Source: Borreliella garinii (lineage in GTDB: Bacteria; Spirochaetota; Spirochaetia; Borreliales; Borreliaceae). Taken from it: DNA of 64,000 nt. Position 1 is the stretch's first letter, and each line of letters begins with the position of its first letter. Of this stretch, positions 46,904-54,930 are shown in pieces. Under the pieces are notes generated by a model, which did not search any database, was not told the DNA's origin, and was given only the letters and a program-made list of their open reading frames with translations. The DNA is taken from NCBI RefSeq assembly GCF_001922545.1, contig NZ_CP018744.1, forward strand, positions 434,001-498,000, read 5' to 3'. Made by a program: the position numbers and the translations under genes.

Positions 46904-47670
46904 AAGAAAATTTTTCCTGATTTTTTTAAGTAGATTGGTATACCAATTGAGATTGGGAGAAAAGCATAAGGTATTTTTAGCAAATTCAAGTAAATTCCAC
47001 TTAATATTAAAAGCATTGAAACAAAAAGGAAAAAATAGTCAAAGGTTTTTTTTCTCAAAAAGGCTACTATAAAGTTTATTAAAATAAGCGACAAGAATGC
47101 GTCTATGTAAAATTTTGTACTTTCGATTTTAAGAATGCCGTAGTTTTGGCTATTTTCGTACGAATTAATAGGCATTGTGTAACTATATATGCAAGCAAAG
47201 GTCAAAATAATGTAAATTGTATAATTTATTGATTTTATTTTGAAATCGCATATATATAAACTTAGAAAAAATAAATTTAATAATGAAAAAGTATTTACAA
47301 AAATGATAAATTTTGTAAATAAGTAATAACTTGAATTTAGGTTATTTTTTAAAAAAAAATCTTCAGAGATCAAAATAGGTTCTAATGTATATGAACTAAT
47401 AAAGCAATAGAAAAGTATAAATTGTATATTATTGGTTCTTTTGTAATTAATATATGACCAAAGTGAGCCTATAATTCCAGCAAAAAAAATGGCGAATTTA
47501 TTAACCAATATTATAAAATTATTATTGTAAATTTCTAGAACATAATTTTGATAATTTTCATTATATTTTATTTTATAAGAGAAAATCAGTATAACTAGTG
47601 TTGCTAAAATAAAAATTATAAAGAGAAAGAGATTAATAGAAGCGTTTAATTTTGTAAATATTGATTTCAT
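46891..47670 (-). CDS. polytopic membrane protein of unknown function
   Basis: I do not recognise this 259-residue protein. It is strongly hydrophobic with about seven predicted membrane helices (first at about 15-32, last at about 220-250), a conserved-looking Tyr/Phe/Ile-rich composition and almost no long loops. The start overlaps the stop of the NucA-type nuclease gene by four bases (ATGA type), so the two are co-translated. The 3' end overlaps the convergent lipid-kinase gene by 13 bases. A seven-helix sensor or transporter are both possible; I favour neither. Confidence 0.7.
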   Translation of the reverse strand: MKSIFTKLNASINLFLFIIFILATLVILIFSYKIKYNENYQNYVLEIYNNNFIILVNKFAIFFAGIIGSLWSYINYKRTNNIQFILFYCFISSYTLEPILISEDFFLKNNLNSSYYLFTKFIIFVNTFSLLNLFFLSLYICDFKIKSINYTIYIILTFACIYSYTMPINSYENSQNYGILKIESTKFYIDAFLSLILINFIVAFLRKKTFDYFFLFVSMLLILSGIYLNLLKIPYAFLPISIGIPIYLKKSGKIFFYWL

Positions 47671-48548
47671 TTAAACTTCCAAGAATGCGTATTTTTTATT
47701 TTTTTGATATTTTTTTTAATTTTTGAATCAAGTTTTGCAAAAAAATCTATTTTTGTTTTTTTTTCAATTAAATCTACGCTAACAACGTAATTTTTCAAAT
47801 CCAAGTCTTTTGCTTTTTCATTTGGGATAATAAAAGAGATTATGTCATAAAAATTTTTATTATTAATTGCTAGTACTATTTTATAAAAATTTTTAGGTAT
47901 CAAAATTTTGTTTTTACCAATAAATCCTTTATTTTCCGTTAAAATTCCAGCACTTATGATATATATATATCCTTTTAAGATTGCCCATTCTCTTACTAAT
48001 TTTTCAAGTTTTAGCCAAATCCCAGAATTAAATTCGCTTTTTTGGGGCGACATATTTGATAAAAAATATGTATCTTTCATTGCATTTTCAGAAAAAGACA
48101 TATCTGCAGAACTTACTATGTGTCCTCTGTCATAACCGCTTTTAAAGTAATCTTCAAGTTTTGGAAAAATGCCTTTGATGTTGGTGTCTTCAAAGAATTT
48201 AGAACTCCTTTTAATTTTTTTTGATTTTAACAAAGTTAATGCTAGTTCCACCATTTCTCTTTTAAGCGGATAAGCGGCCCATTCGGATTGTCTTGCGCTT
48301 TCAGCATATCCCAAGGTATAGTGTTTTTTGCTTATTATGTGGGTAGTAAGATATCCTTTAGGTATTAATTGGGATTCTTTTATTGGAATAGATTTTGTAA
48401 TTTTAATATATTTATTTTCTATTATCTCTAAATAGTCATAAATTTTGTGTTTAATTTGTTTTAGGACTTTTGGATTTAAGGAAAAAAATAAAAATCCTGC
48501 TAGACATAAAATATAGCAGTAAAGAAAAAATTTTGATCTTTTTTTCAT
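47667..48548 (-). CDS. membrane-anchored NucA-type DNA/RNA non-specific endonuclease
   Basis: Protein of 293 residues with an N-terminal signal-anchor (about 5-24) and an exported ~250-residue nuclease domain. The active-site motif of the beta-beta-alpha-metal nucleases is clear: GYDRGHIVSSADM with catalytic His143. A Mg-binding asparagine segment SNMSPQKSEFNSGIW follows. Homologues (Serratia nuclease, Anabaena NucA, EndoG) digest DNA and RNA without sequence preference, so it may supply nucleosides to a bacterium without de novo synthesis (inference). It overlaps the start of the downstream membrane gene and the stop of the upstream exported protein by four bases each. Confidence 0.92.
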   Translation of the reverse strand: MKKRSKFFLYCYILCLAGFLFFSLNPKVLKQIKHKIYDYLEIIENKYIKITKSIPIKESQLIPKGYLTTHIISKKHYTLGYAESARQSEWAAYPLKREMVELALTLLKSKKIKRSSKFFEDTNIKGIFPKLEDYFKSGYDRGHIVSSADMSFSENAMKDTYFLSNMSPQKSEFNSGIWLKLEKLVREWAILKGYIYIISAGILTENKGFIGKNKILIPKNFYKIVLAINNKNFYDIISFIIPNEKAKDLDLKNYVVSVDLIEKKTKIDFFAKLDSKIKKNIKKIKNTHSWKFK

Positions 48549-49174
48549 GTTTCCATCTCTTTTTCGTCCTTAAGATTATATCTAATAGTGAAATTAAAAG
48601 AAATGTTAAATGTATCTAAAAATAAAAAATCAACTTTAAAGTCTAATCCCATTAAAGGTATTGCCTTTTTAGTAGAAATTTCAATAAACATATAAGGCTC
48701 TAGCACATAAGGCAATTTTTCATAAAATTGAATGTCTCCTATGAAGTTTGTAGATAGGTAAAAACGACCACCTATGCCAATAGTAGAGGAAAAATATTTT
48801 GTTTTTTTAATTAAATTTGCAATGTGCCAGTTTATTCCTCCTCCAATATAAGATTTAAAGTATTGCATTTCTTTAGGTATATTAAGGGTTTCCCTTGTTA
48901 ATATCATAGCAACGATTAAAAAATCAAAAGTATTAATAGAGAATGTGTAGTAAGGTCTAAAAATAAGATGTTTAGTATTTGAATTTAGGAAAAATCCAAT
49001 TCCAATTCCAATTCCTGTTGAATATGTGAATCCTCTTTCTGGGTTAAAGAAATTGGAGCTTTGTTTGGATTGATTATTTTTTTCATTAGTATTGTCGTCT
49101 TCATTTGCAAGTGCATTTAAAGTGGAAATTATGAGCAATGTTAAGGAAATATAAATGTTTGGATTTTTTTTCAT
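48545..49174 (-). CDS. probable exported beta-barrel outer-membrane protein
   Basis: Protein of 209 residues with a signal peptide (hydrophobic YISLTLLIISTLNALA, cut likely before NEDD), a short Asn/Ser-rich acidic linker, and then alternating strands. GFTYSTGIGIGIGFFL and STIGIGGRFYLSTNF have the Gly/aromatic alternation seen in the BB0405/BB0406 proteins encoded 4 kb downstream, and the C-terminus NISFNFTIRYNL resembles a closing strand. I infer outer-membrane location. The function is not known. First gene of a three-gene overlapping operon with the nuclease and the polytopic protein. Confidence 0.72.
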   Translation of the reverse strand: MKKNPNIYISLTLLIISTLNALANEDDNTNEKNNQSKQSSNFFNPERGFTYSTGIGIGIGFFLNSNTKHLIFRPYYTFSINTFDFLIVAMILTRETLNIPKEMQYFKSYIGGGINWHIANLIKKTKYFSSTIGIGGRFYLSTNFIGDIQFYEKLPYVLEPYMFIEISTKKAIPLMGLDFKVDFLFLDTFNISFNFTIRYNLKDEKEMET

Positions 49175-49300
49175 AAACAGATTATTTTAAATAATATAAA
49201 AATTGATTTTTCTTTTCAATATTATACATGTATTTAGGGGTAATTTTCCTATTTAATATAAAAAATATTTTTTATATTAGGTGGCTGTGGTATGCTGTTT

Positions 49301-49319
49301 TATTGTATATTATACAATA
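49301..49319. promoter_or_regulatory. operator-like inverted repeat upstream of fruA
   Basis: TATTGTATA (49301-49309) and TATACAATA (49311-49319) are perfect reverse complements around a central T, 27 bases before the fruA start. An extended -10-like TGGTATGCT lies immediately upstream (49288-49296), so the repeat would overlap the transcription start. The regulator is unknown. Confidence 0.5.
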
Positions 49320-49345
49320 TGTTTAATTAGTAGGAGTCTACATTT

Positions 49346-51223
49346 ATGTTTTTTAATTTTTTGAAAAAAGATCTTGTATTTATTTTGCCAGAAGCAAATT
49401 CAAAAGAAGATGTAATTGATTTTTTAGTTGAAAAAGTTAATGATAAGGGATATATAGATAGTAAAAAAGAGTTTCTTCAAGGAATTCTTGATAGAGAAAA
49501 AATAGGCGACACTTCTTGGGAAAATGGGGTTGCAATTCCCCATTTTATAGGAGATGTTGTTAAGACCAGTTTTATTTCATTGCTTTACATTAAAGGTACT
49601 GGTGTTAAATGGTCTGAAGAAAATCCTCCTGTTAATTTAATATTTTTAATTTGTATGTCAAAAAAACAACAAGGCAACGAGCATATTAAGTCGATCGCGT
49701 TTATAGCTAAGCTATTTGAAGACGATGCTTTTAAAAATGCTTTAAGTGGGATTGTTACTGCTGATGACATTTATTATTATATGGAGAATGTTCATAGAAA
49801 AGTCAAAGAAGAGGTTTTTGGAGCTACGAAAAAAGAGAAAATAGTAGCTGTAACGGCTTGTCCTGTTGGAGTTGCTCATACATATATTGCAGCAAAGAAA
49901 ATTGAAAATGAAGCTAAAAAGCAGGGTTACAATATTAGAGTCGAAACCCAAGGATCTATTGGTATTGAAAATGCCTTAACAGAAGAAGAAATTAGGAATG
50001 CAGATATTGTAATACTTGCTGTTGATAAGGATGTTGATGAAAAGAGATTTGAAGGTAAAAAAGTTTATAAAATCTCAACTGTAAAAGCGATAAACAATAC
50101 AGAAAATATTATTAAGGAGGCATTTAATGCCCCAGTATTTTTTTGCAAAGACTCTGGTGCTAATAACAGATCTAAAGGCTCGATTGCAACAGGCAAAGGT
50201 AGTTTTTATAAATATTTAATGAGTGGAGTATCCCCAATGATTCCTGTTGTTGCAACTGGAGGAATTTTAATTGCCCTTAGCATTGCTTTTGTTGGGATTG
50301 GACCTGATGGGCCCAATTTTTCTGAGCATCCATTTTATAAGCAGCTTGCAGATATTGGCTCTGTGGCTTTTGGAATGATGCTACCCGTGCTTGCTGGTTT
50401 TATTTCAATGGCAATTGCCGATAAACCCGGTCTTGCGCCCGGTCTTGTTGGTGGAGTAATGTCTGGCAATGTAAAAGCAGGATTCTTAGGTGCAATATTT
50501 GCGGGGTTTCTTGCAGGCTATGTTGCAAGGTTTTTGGCAAAGAGATCTGTTCCTGAGTGGTTAAGGCCCGTGATGCCTATATTTGTGATTCCACTAATAA
50601 GCACTATTATTGTTGGCTTTTTTATATTGCATGTTGGTGTTTATATTGGAGAATTTATGGGGGTGCTTGAGAGCGGGCTTAAATCTTTACAAAGTAATTC
50701 AGAAACGTTTGGTGTGTTGGGTAAAATTTTCTTAGGTTTGGTACTAGGTTCAATGATTACTGTTGATATGGGTGGTCCTTTTAATAAAGTGGCATTTCTT
50801 TTTGGAGTAGGGCTAATTCCTCAAGTGCCAGAAATAATGGGAATGGTGGCAGCAGCAATTCCTGTTCCTCCTATGGCTATGGGGCTTGCAACTTTTTTAG
50901 CGCCTAAATTATTTGAAAATGAAGAAAAAGAATCTGGCAAAATAGCCTTTTTGATTTCATTTATTGGTATTAGCGAGGGAGCTATTCCTTTTGCTGCTAG
51001 TGATCCTGGAAGGGTGATTCCTTCGATAGTGGCAGGAGGAGCTGTTTCAAGCATTATTGCTGCCTTTTTGGGTGTTGCCAATCATGCTCCACACGGAGGT
51101 CCAATAGTTCTTCCTGTTGTTGATAATAAATTTGAGTTTATTATTGCAATTGCTGTTGGAGTTGCAGTTGCAACGGCTTTAGTAATTTTTTTGAAATCTT
51201 TAAAATCAAAGGAATCTGAATGA
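49346..51223 (+). CDS. fruA: PTS fructose-type transporter EIIABC
   Basis: Sugar phosphotransferase permease that imports and phosphorylates a hexose. The single 625-residue chain is fused A-B-C: EIIA (about 1-150) with His66 in NGVAIPHF; EIIB (about 165-260) with Cys172 in TACPVGVAHTYIAA; EIIC (about 285-620), an eight-to-ten-helix channel with GVSPMIPVVATGG and GISEGAIPFAASDP. The fructose/mannose specificity is inferred from family and from the overlapping manA, which makes fructose 6-phosphate from mannose 6-phosphate. A GGAG ribosome binding site precedes the ATG. Corresponds to BB0408. Confidence 0.95.
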   Translation: MFFNFLKKDLVFILPEANSKEDVIDFLVEKVNDKGYIDSKKEFLQGILDREKIGDTSWENGVAIPHFIGDVVKTSFISLLYIKGTGVKWSEENPPVNLIFLICMSKKQQGNEHIKSIAFIAKLFEDDAFKNALSGIVTADDIYYYMENVHRKVKEEVFGATKKEKIVAVTACPVGVAHTYIAAKKIENEAKKQGYNIRVETQGSIGIENALTEEEIRNADIVILAVDKDVDEKRFEGKKVYKISTVKAINNTENIIKEAFNAPVFFCKDSGANNRSKGSIATGKGSFYKYLMSGVSPMIPVVATGGILIALSIAFVGIGPDGPNFSEHPFYKQLADIGSVAFGMMLPVLAGFISMAIADKPGLAPGLVGGVMSGNVKAGFLGAIFAGFLAGYVARFLAKRSVPEWLRPVMPIFVIPLISTIIVGFFILHVGVYIGEFMGVLESGLKSLQSNSETFGVLGKIFLGLVLGSMITVDMGGPFNKVAFLFGVGLIPQVPEIMGMVAAAIPVPPMAMGLATFLAPKLFENEEKESGKIAFLISFIGISEGAIPFAASDPGRVIPSIVAGGAVSSIIAAFLGVANHAPHGGPIVLPVVDNKFEFIIAIAVGVAVATALVIFLKSLKSKESE

Positions 51224-52335
51224 ATAAAGATAATATTTATTTAATGAAAAATAATATTAAAGAATATGATTGGGGAGGGATTAGCTTTATTCCCAATCTT
51301 TTGGGTGATAAGATTGATGGAAAACCTAAGGCTGAAATGTGGCTTGGAGCACACAAGACATTTTCTAGTAAGATTTTATATAAAAATGAATATGTGCTTT
51401 TAAGTGATTTTTTAGAAGATCATAAAGAGCTTTTAGGCCGTAATGATGAATTTCCTTTTTTATTTAAGGTATTGTCTTCAAATAAGCCTTTATCTATTCA
51501 AATTCATCCTTCTAAAGATACTGCCTTAAAAGGCTATGAATCAGAGAATAATAAAGGGATAGACATTAATGACCCCAAAAGGATATATAAAGACAAAAAC
51601 CCCAAAATTGAACTTATTTATGCTTTAAGTGATTTTTATGCTCTTAAGGGCTTTTTGCCTTTGAGTGAGATTAAAAAAAATTGTGAAATTCTGAAATTAA
51701 ATTTAGACTTTCAGTCACATAGAGACTTTGTAAAGACTATTTTTGATTTACAAGTGCATGAACTTGAGATGATTATTGAAAAAATTTTAAAAAATTTAAA
51801 TCTTATTGATAGTTTTAGGGGTTACTGGTTTAATGAAATTTACAATATTTATGGTGTAGATGTGGGTCTTTTAGTATTTTTGGGCATGAATATTTTAAAA
51901 CTAAAACCAGGAGAAGTTGTTTATACAAATAGTCAGGAGGTGCATGCATATCTTAAAGGAGACTGTATTGAGCTTATGACTAATTCTGACAATGTCATTA
52001 GAGCTGGGCTTACTACCAAGTATATTGATAAAGAAGAGATGTTGAGAGTTGGCCAATTTGAAGAAGGAAAGGTATCATTTTTAAAGCCCGATTTTCAAAA
52101 TAGTTTTAGTGTATTTAGACTGCCAAATACTAATTTGAAACTAATTCAAAAAAAAGTAAATGAGAGTATTTGCATCAATAGAAATAGTGCAATGGTCTTG
52201 TTAGTTTTAGATGGTTGTGTGAGTATAAATAAATCTTTCGACCTTAACAAGGGAGAGAGCATTTTTATAGGCAAAAAAGCTGAAAACCTGTTTATTGATG
52301 GGGATGGTCAAGCTTTTATTGCTGGTTTTGATTAA
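51220..52335 (+). CDS. manA: mannose-6-phosphate isomerase, class I
   Basis: Zinc enzyme converting mannose 6-phosphate to fructose 6-phosphate. The 371 residues include SIQIHPSK (Gln/His zinc ligands), a later VHAYLKGDCIELM segment with the ligand His, and SDNVIRAGLT, all class I features. The start codon overlaps the fruA stop (ATGA), so both proteins are translationally coupled and probably handle the same imported sugar. The stop codon lies inside the left arm of a 40-bp palindrome. Corresponds to BB0407. Confidence 0.95.
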   Translation: MNKDNIYLMKNNIKEYDWGGISFIPNLLGDKIDGKPKAEMWLGAHKTFSSKILYKNEYVLLSDFLEDHKELLGRNDEFPFLFKVLSSNKPLSIQIHPSKDTALKGYESENNKGIDINDPKRIYKDKNPKIELIYALSDFYALKGFLPLSEIKKNCEILKLNLDFQSHRDFVKTIFDLQVHELEMIIEKILKNLNLIDSFRGYWFNEIYNIYGVDVGLLVFLGMNILKLKPGEVVYTNSQEVHAYLKGDCIELMTNSDNVIRAGLTTKYIDKEEMLRVGQFEEGKVSFLKPDFQNSFSVFRLPNTNLKLIQKKVNESICINRNSAMVLLVLDGCVSINKSFDLNKGESIFIGKKAENLFIDGDGQAFIAGFD

Positions 52336-52369
52336 AATTAAGCTTACTTAAGTAAGCTTAATTTTAATC
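52330..52369. terminator. 40-bp perfect palindrome, bidirectional terminator
   Basis: Positions 52330-52349 and 52350-52369 are exact reverse complements with no spacer, starting inside the manA stop region. The inner part is GC-containing (AAGCTTACTTAAGTAAGCTT) and the outer parts are A/T runs, so RNA from either strand forms a hairpin ending in U-rich sequence. It separates the convergent manA and BB0406-type gene. Confidence 0.85.
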
Positions 52370-52387
52370 ACCAATTTAATTATTTGG

Positions 52388-52999
52388 CTAATTAAATGCA
52401 AATTTTATGAATCCAAATCCAAAAAAATTGAATTTAATTCCTTCAAATAAAATTTTTGGCTTTGTTAGCAATATTGTTGGCCCTAGTGCAGGGTAAACTT
52501 TGAATCCTATGTATAAATTTTTTGCAAAGTTATATTCCATTACAAAAGGAATTCTTATAACAGCGCCTATTCTTTCATAATCAGTCTCTTTCTCTTCGTC
52601 AGGAGGTATAAGGGATGTTTTTGACCAATCTGCACCTATTCCAATGCCGCCACCGATTCTCATGTATTGTCCAATTTGTTTTTTAAAAACAATATCTATT
52701 CCGCCGTTTAGATAATTTTCAAAATTATTTGACTTAGGACCAATAAAACCCCCATATCCAAAATCAATATTTATATAAGGAATTGTAATTATTATGTTTG
52801 CAATAGGATTACCTATCCCAATACCCATTGAAAATAAGTCATAACTTTTTTTTTCTTTTATGCCTTTAAGCTTTGCGATACAGGTTGTTGAATCTTCTTC
52901 CTTGCTGCATCTGACCATATAATTGTCAGATGCAAAAGAAAGGTGTATTACACCTAATGCTAATATTAAAATATGCATTTTTTTAAAATTTTTTATCAT
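52388..52999 (-). CDS. outer-membrane beta-barrel protein (BB0406-type)
   Basis: Protein of 203 residues with a signal peptide (ILILALGVIHLSFAS, cut likely near SDN), followed by Gly-rich strands such as SMGIGIGNPIANIIITIPYINIDFGYGGFIG and RIGGGIGIGADWSKTSL. The C-terminus FNFFGFGFIKFAF ends in aromatic residues like other barrel proteins. It is clearly a paralogue of the next protein upstream (shared IGIGADWSK, FGYGGF/LGYGGF and similar ends). BB0405 and BB0406 of B. burgdorferi are reported surface-exposed outer-membrane proteins; identification here is by sequence style and order. Confidence 0.85.
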   Translation of the reverse strand: MIKNFKKMHILILALGVIHLSFASDNYMVRCSKEEDSTTCIAKLKGIKEKKSYDLFSMGIGIGNPIANIIITIPYINIDFGYGGFIGPKSNNFENYLNGGIDIVFKKQIGQYMRIGGGIGIGADWSKTSLIPPDEEKETDYERIGAVIRIPFVMEYNFAKNLYIGFKVYPALGPTILLTKPKILFEGIKFNFFGFGFIKFAFN

Positions 53000-53009
53000 T
53001 TATTCTCCA

Positions 53010-53621
53010 CTATATATATATTTTGATAAAGCCTGTACCCAAGAAATTAAATCTAGCTCCTTCAAATGATATTGGGCCGCCAAGCAGCATAGTTGTTCCA
53101 ATGGTAGCAACAGCTTTAAACCCAATCACAATATTTTTAAGAAAGCTATATTCTATTACCAAGGGTAGCCTTATCACAACCCCTATTCTATTCTGAAGAG
53201 AATTTACTTGTTGAGCTTCATTTTCTTCCTCTTCTTCAAGCTTTTCATTCGATTTCTCAGGGCTTCCTTTTGACCAATCTGCTCCTATTCCAATGCCGCC
53301 AGAAATCATGGTGTTTTTATGTATTTCATCTTTAAATAAAAGATCTATTCCTGCTGCAACATAGGGCATGAAATTGTTGGGCTTAAGTCCTACAAATCCT
53401 CCGTAGCCAAGGTCTATGTCTACATATGGAACAGATATTGTAATGTTTGTAAGTGGGTATCCAATCCCAAAGCCTATACCAAATAAACGGCGGACAGACT
53501 CTTCTTTTGCAAGAAGTTTCTCAAAATCAAAGTCATCTTCAACTATAGATTTGCTTTTTGATTGGGCAGTTAACAAGCCTGTTGTTAATATAAGTATTAT
53601 TGTTGCTAATAGCATTCTCAT
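53010..53621 (-). CDS. outer-membrane beta-barrel protein (BB0405-type)
   Basis: Protein of 203 residues, the tandem paralogue of the preceding entry. Signal peptide TIILILTTGLLTAQS; then FGIGFGIGYPLTNITISVPYVDIDLGYGGFVGLKPNNF, GGIGIGADWSKGSP, a Glu-rich loop (about 130-142, EKLEEEEENEAQQ) that is longer than in its paralogue and probably surface-exposed, and a barrel-like C-terminus FNFLGTGFIKIYI. BB0405 has been reported as needed for mammalian infection. It is ten bases upstream of the BB0406-type gene and co-transcribed. Confidence 0.85.
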   Translation of the reverse strand: MRMLLATIILILTTGLLTAQSKSKSIVEDDFDFEKLLAKEESVRRLFGIGFGIGYPLTNITISVPYVDIDLGYGGFVGLKPNNFMPYVAAGIDLLFKDEIHKNTMISGGIGIGADWSKGSPEKSNEKLEEEEENEAQQVNSLQNRIGVVIRLPLVIEYSFLKNIVIGFKAVATIGTTMLLGGPISFEGARFNFLGTGFIKIYI

Positions 53622-54037
53622 TGAAATTCTCCTTTTTTATATCCAATAATTTTAGATTTTATATTTACAATATTTTTAATAAAGCATAAAAAATTAAAAA
53701 TATTGATGTTTATTTGCTTATCTTGATAGCAAAACTTTATTTTTAATTTTTTTATCGTTTTATTTATTAAAGTTTTGTTTATCAAAAAATTTTTAATCAC
53801 AAATACAGGTATTATTATACTACTTGACTGGGTATTGATGTTAATCTTGTTCGTTTGTATAAGATTTTTGGGAATATATTTTTGCTTTGATTTTTTGGCC
53901 TTTAAAAAAAACATAAATTGATGAATTTGCAGTAAATAAGGTTTATTGCAATGTTTTATGTTAAAACGCTTGCAGAAAAACTTTATTTGCCTTAAGGCTT
54001 TTGAAACTAATTTTAGGTTACGAATCCTTTTGTCCAA
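53618..54037 (-). CDS. small hypothetical protein, uncertain
   Basis: I do not recognise this 139-residue frame. It is Lys/Ile/Asn-rich with several Cys, has no signal peptide and no clear domain, and overlaps the start of the BB0405-type gene by four bases. Its strong basic charge and lack of codon periodicity leave open that it is a chance frame in AT-rich leader DNA. Its 3' end holds the ribosome binding site (GGAG) of the downstream gene. A gene is annotated at this position in B31, as I recall. Confidence 0.35.
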   Translation of the reverse strand: MDKRIRNLKLVSKALRQIKFFCKRFNIKHCNKPYLLQIHQFMFFLKAKKSKQKYIPKNLIQTNKININTQSSSIIIPVFVIKNFLINKTLINKTIKKLKIKFCYQDKQININIFNFLCFIKNIVNIKSKIIGYKKGEFQ

Positions 54038-54200
54038 AAATTTATCCCAAAAATTTGAATATTAATTTTTTAATCTATAAACAAATAGTACATCAAAGTT
54101 TTGAATTTGAAATGCTGTTTGATATTATTTTAAATAAGAGTAAATTAATTATGAATAAGTTTAACATGTAATTCATTGTTATTAAATTTATACAAAGCTT

Positions 54201-54878
54201 ATGATTAAACTGTATATCGTTTTTTTTTATTTTTTTTCTTTTTTACTGGGGTTTTCAGAAAATATTTTTTTTAAAAATTTAGGATTCTCAAATAATGATC
54301 AGTGCTTTATGTTTGGCGAATATGGACTTGAAAATGGATATTATTATTCTGCTGTTTACTTTGTTGATGTTATTGAAAATAATTTTGCAAAATCTGGAGT
54401 GCATTCTAAGATTTTTAAGGAGTACATTGAGTATTCAGACAGTTATGATAAAAGTCTTTATGAACTTTTAAAGATGATTAATTTTAAAATTAAGGAATTT
54501 AAAATTAATCATTTAAGAAGAGGGCGAGAAATTTATTTTTATGTTAAGAGTGAAATTCCAGAAACAGATTTTTTAAATTTTGTTGATTTTAAAACAGGAA
54601 ACGAATATCAAGTTTTTGTAAATAAGGATATTAATTCTCAAGAACTTTCTTCTTCTTTTAATATTTTTTTATCTGTCAGATATTGTAATTCAGCTTTAGA
54701 AAAACATCTGACTGTTGGAAGAGGGAATTACTATAGAAAGAATGTTATTGATTACAAAATAAGGGAGATTTTTTTATTCCCAAATGAAGATGGAATTGTT
54801 TTTGTTTTGGAAAAAATCATGTTAAATGCTTATGGGAATAAGTATAAGCGGTTTATGGTTGAAGTTAAAAAATATTGA
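54201..54878 (+). CDS. exported hypothetical protein
   Basis: I do not recognise this 225-residue protein. It starts with a strongly hydrophobic signal-type segment (IVFFYFFSFLLGFS, cleavage likely before ENIFF) and continues with a soluble, charged, Phe/Tyr-rich domain without repeats. No lipobox cysteine is seen, so a periplasmic or anchored location is likelier than a lipoprotein. It lies 52 bases upstream of proS. It is Borrelia-specific as far as I can tell. Corresponds by order to BB0403. Confidence 0.7.
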   Translation: MIKLYIVFFYFFSFLLGFSENIFFKNLGFSNNDQCFMFGEYGLENGYYYSAVYFVDVIENNFAKSGVHSKIFKEYIEYSDSYDKSLYELLKMINFKIKEFKINHLRRGREIYFYVKSEIPETDFLNFVDFKTGNEYQVFVNKDINSQELSSSFNIFLSVRYCNSALEKHLTVGRGNYYRKNVIDYKIREIFLFPNEDGIVFVLEKIMLNAYGNKYKRFMVEVKKY

Positions 54879-54930
54879 ATATAATTATTTAGTGTTTCAA
54901 AGAAGTTTAATGCTTCATTAAGGATAAATT

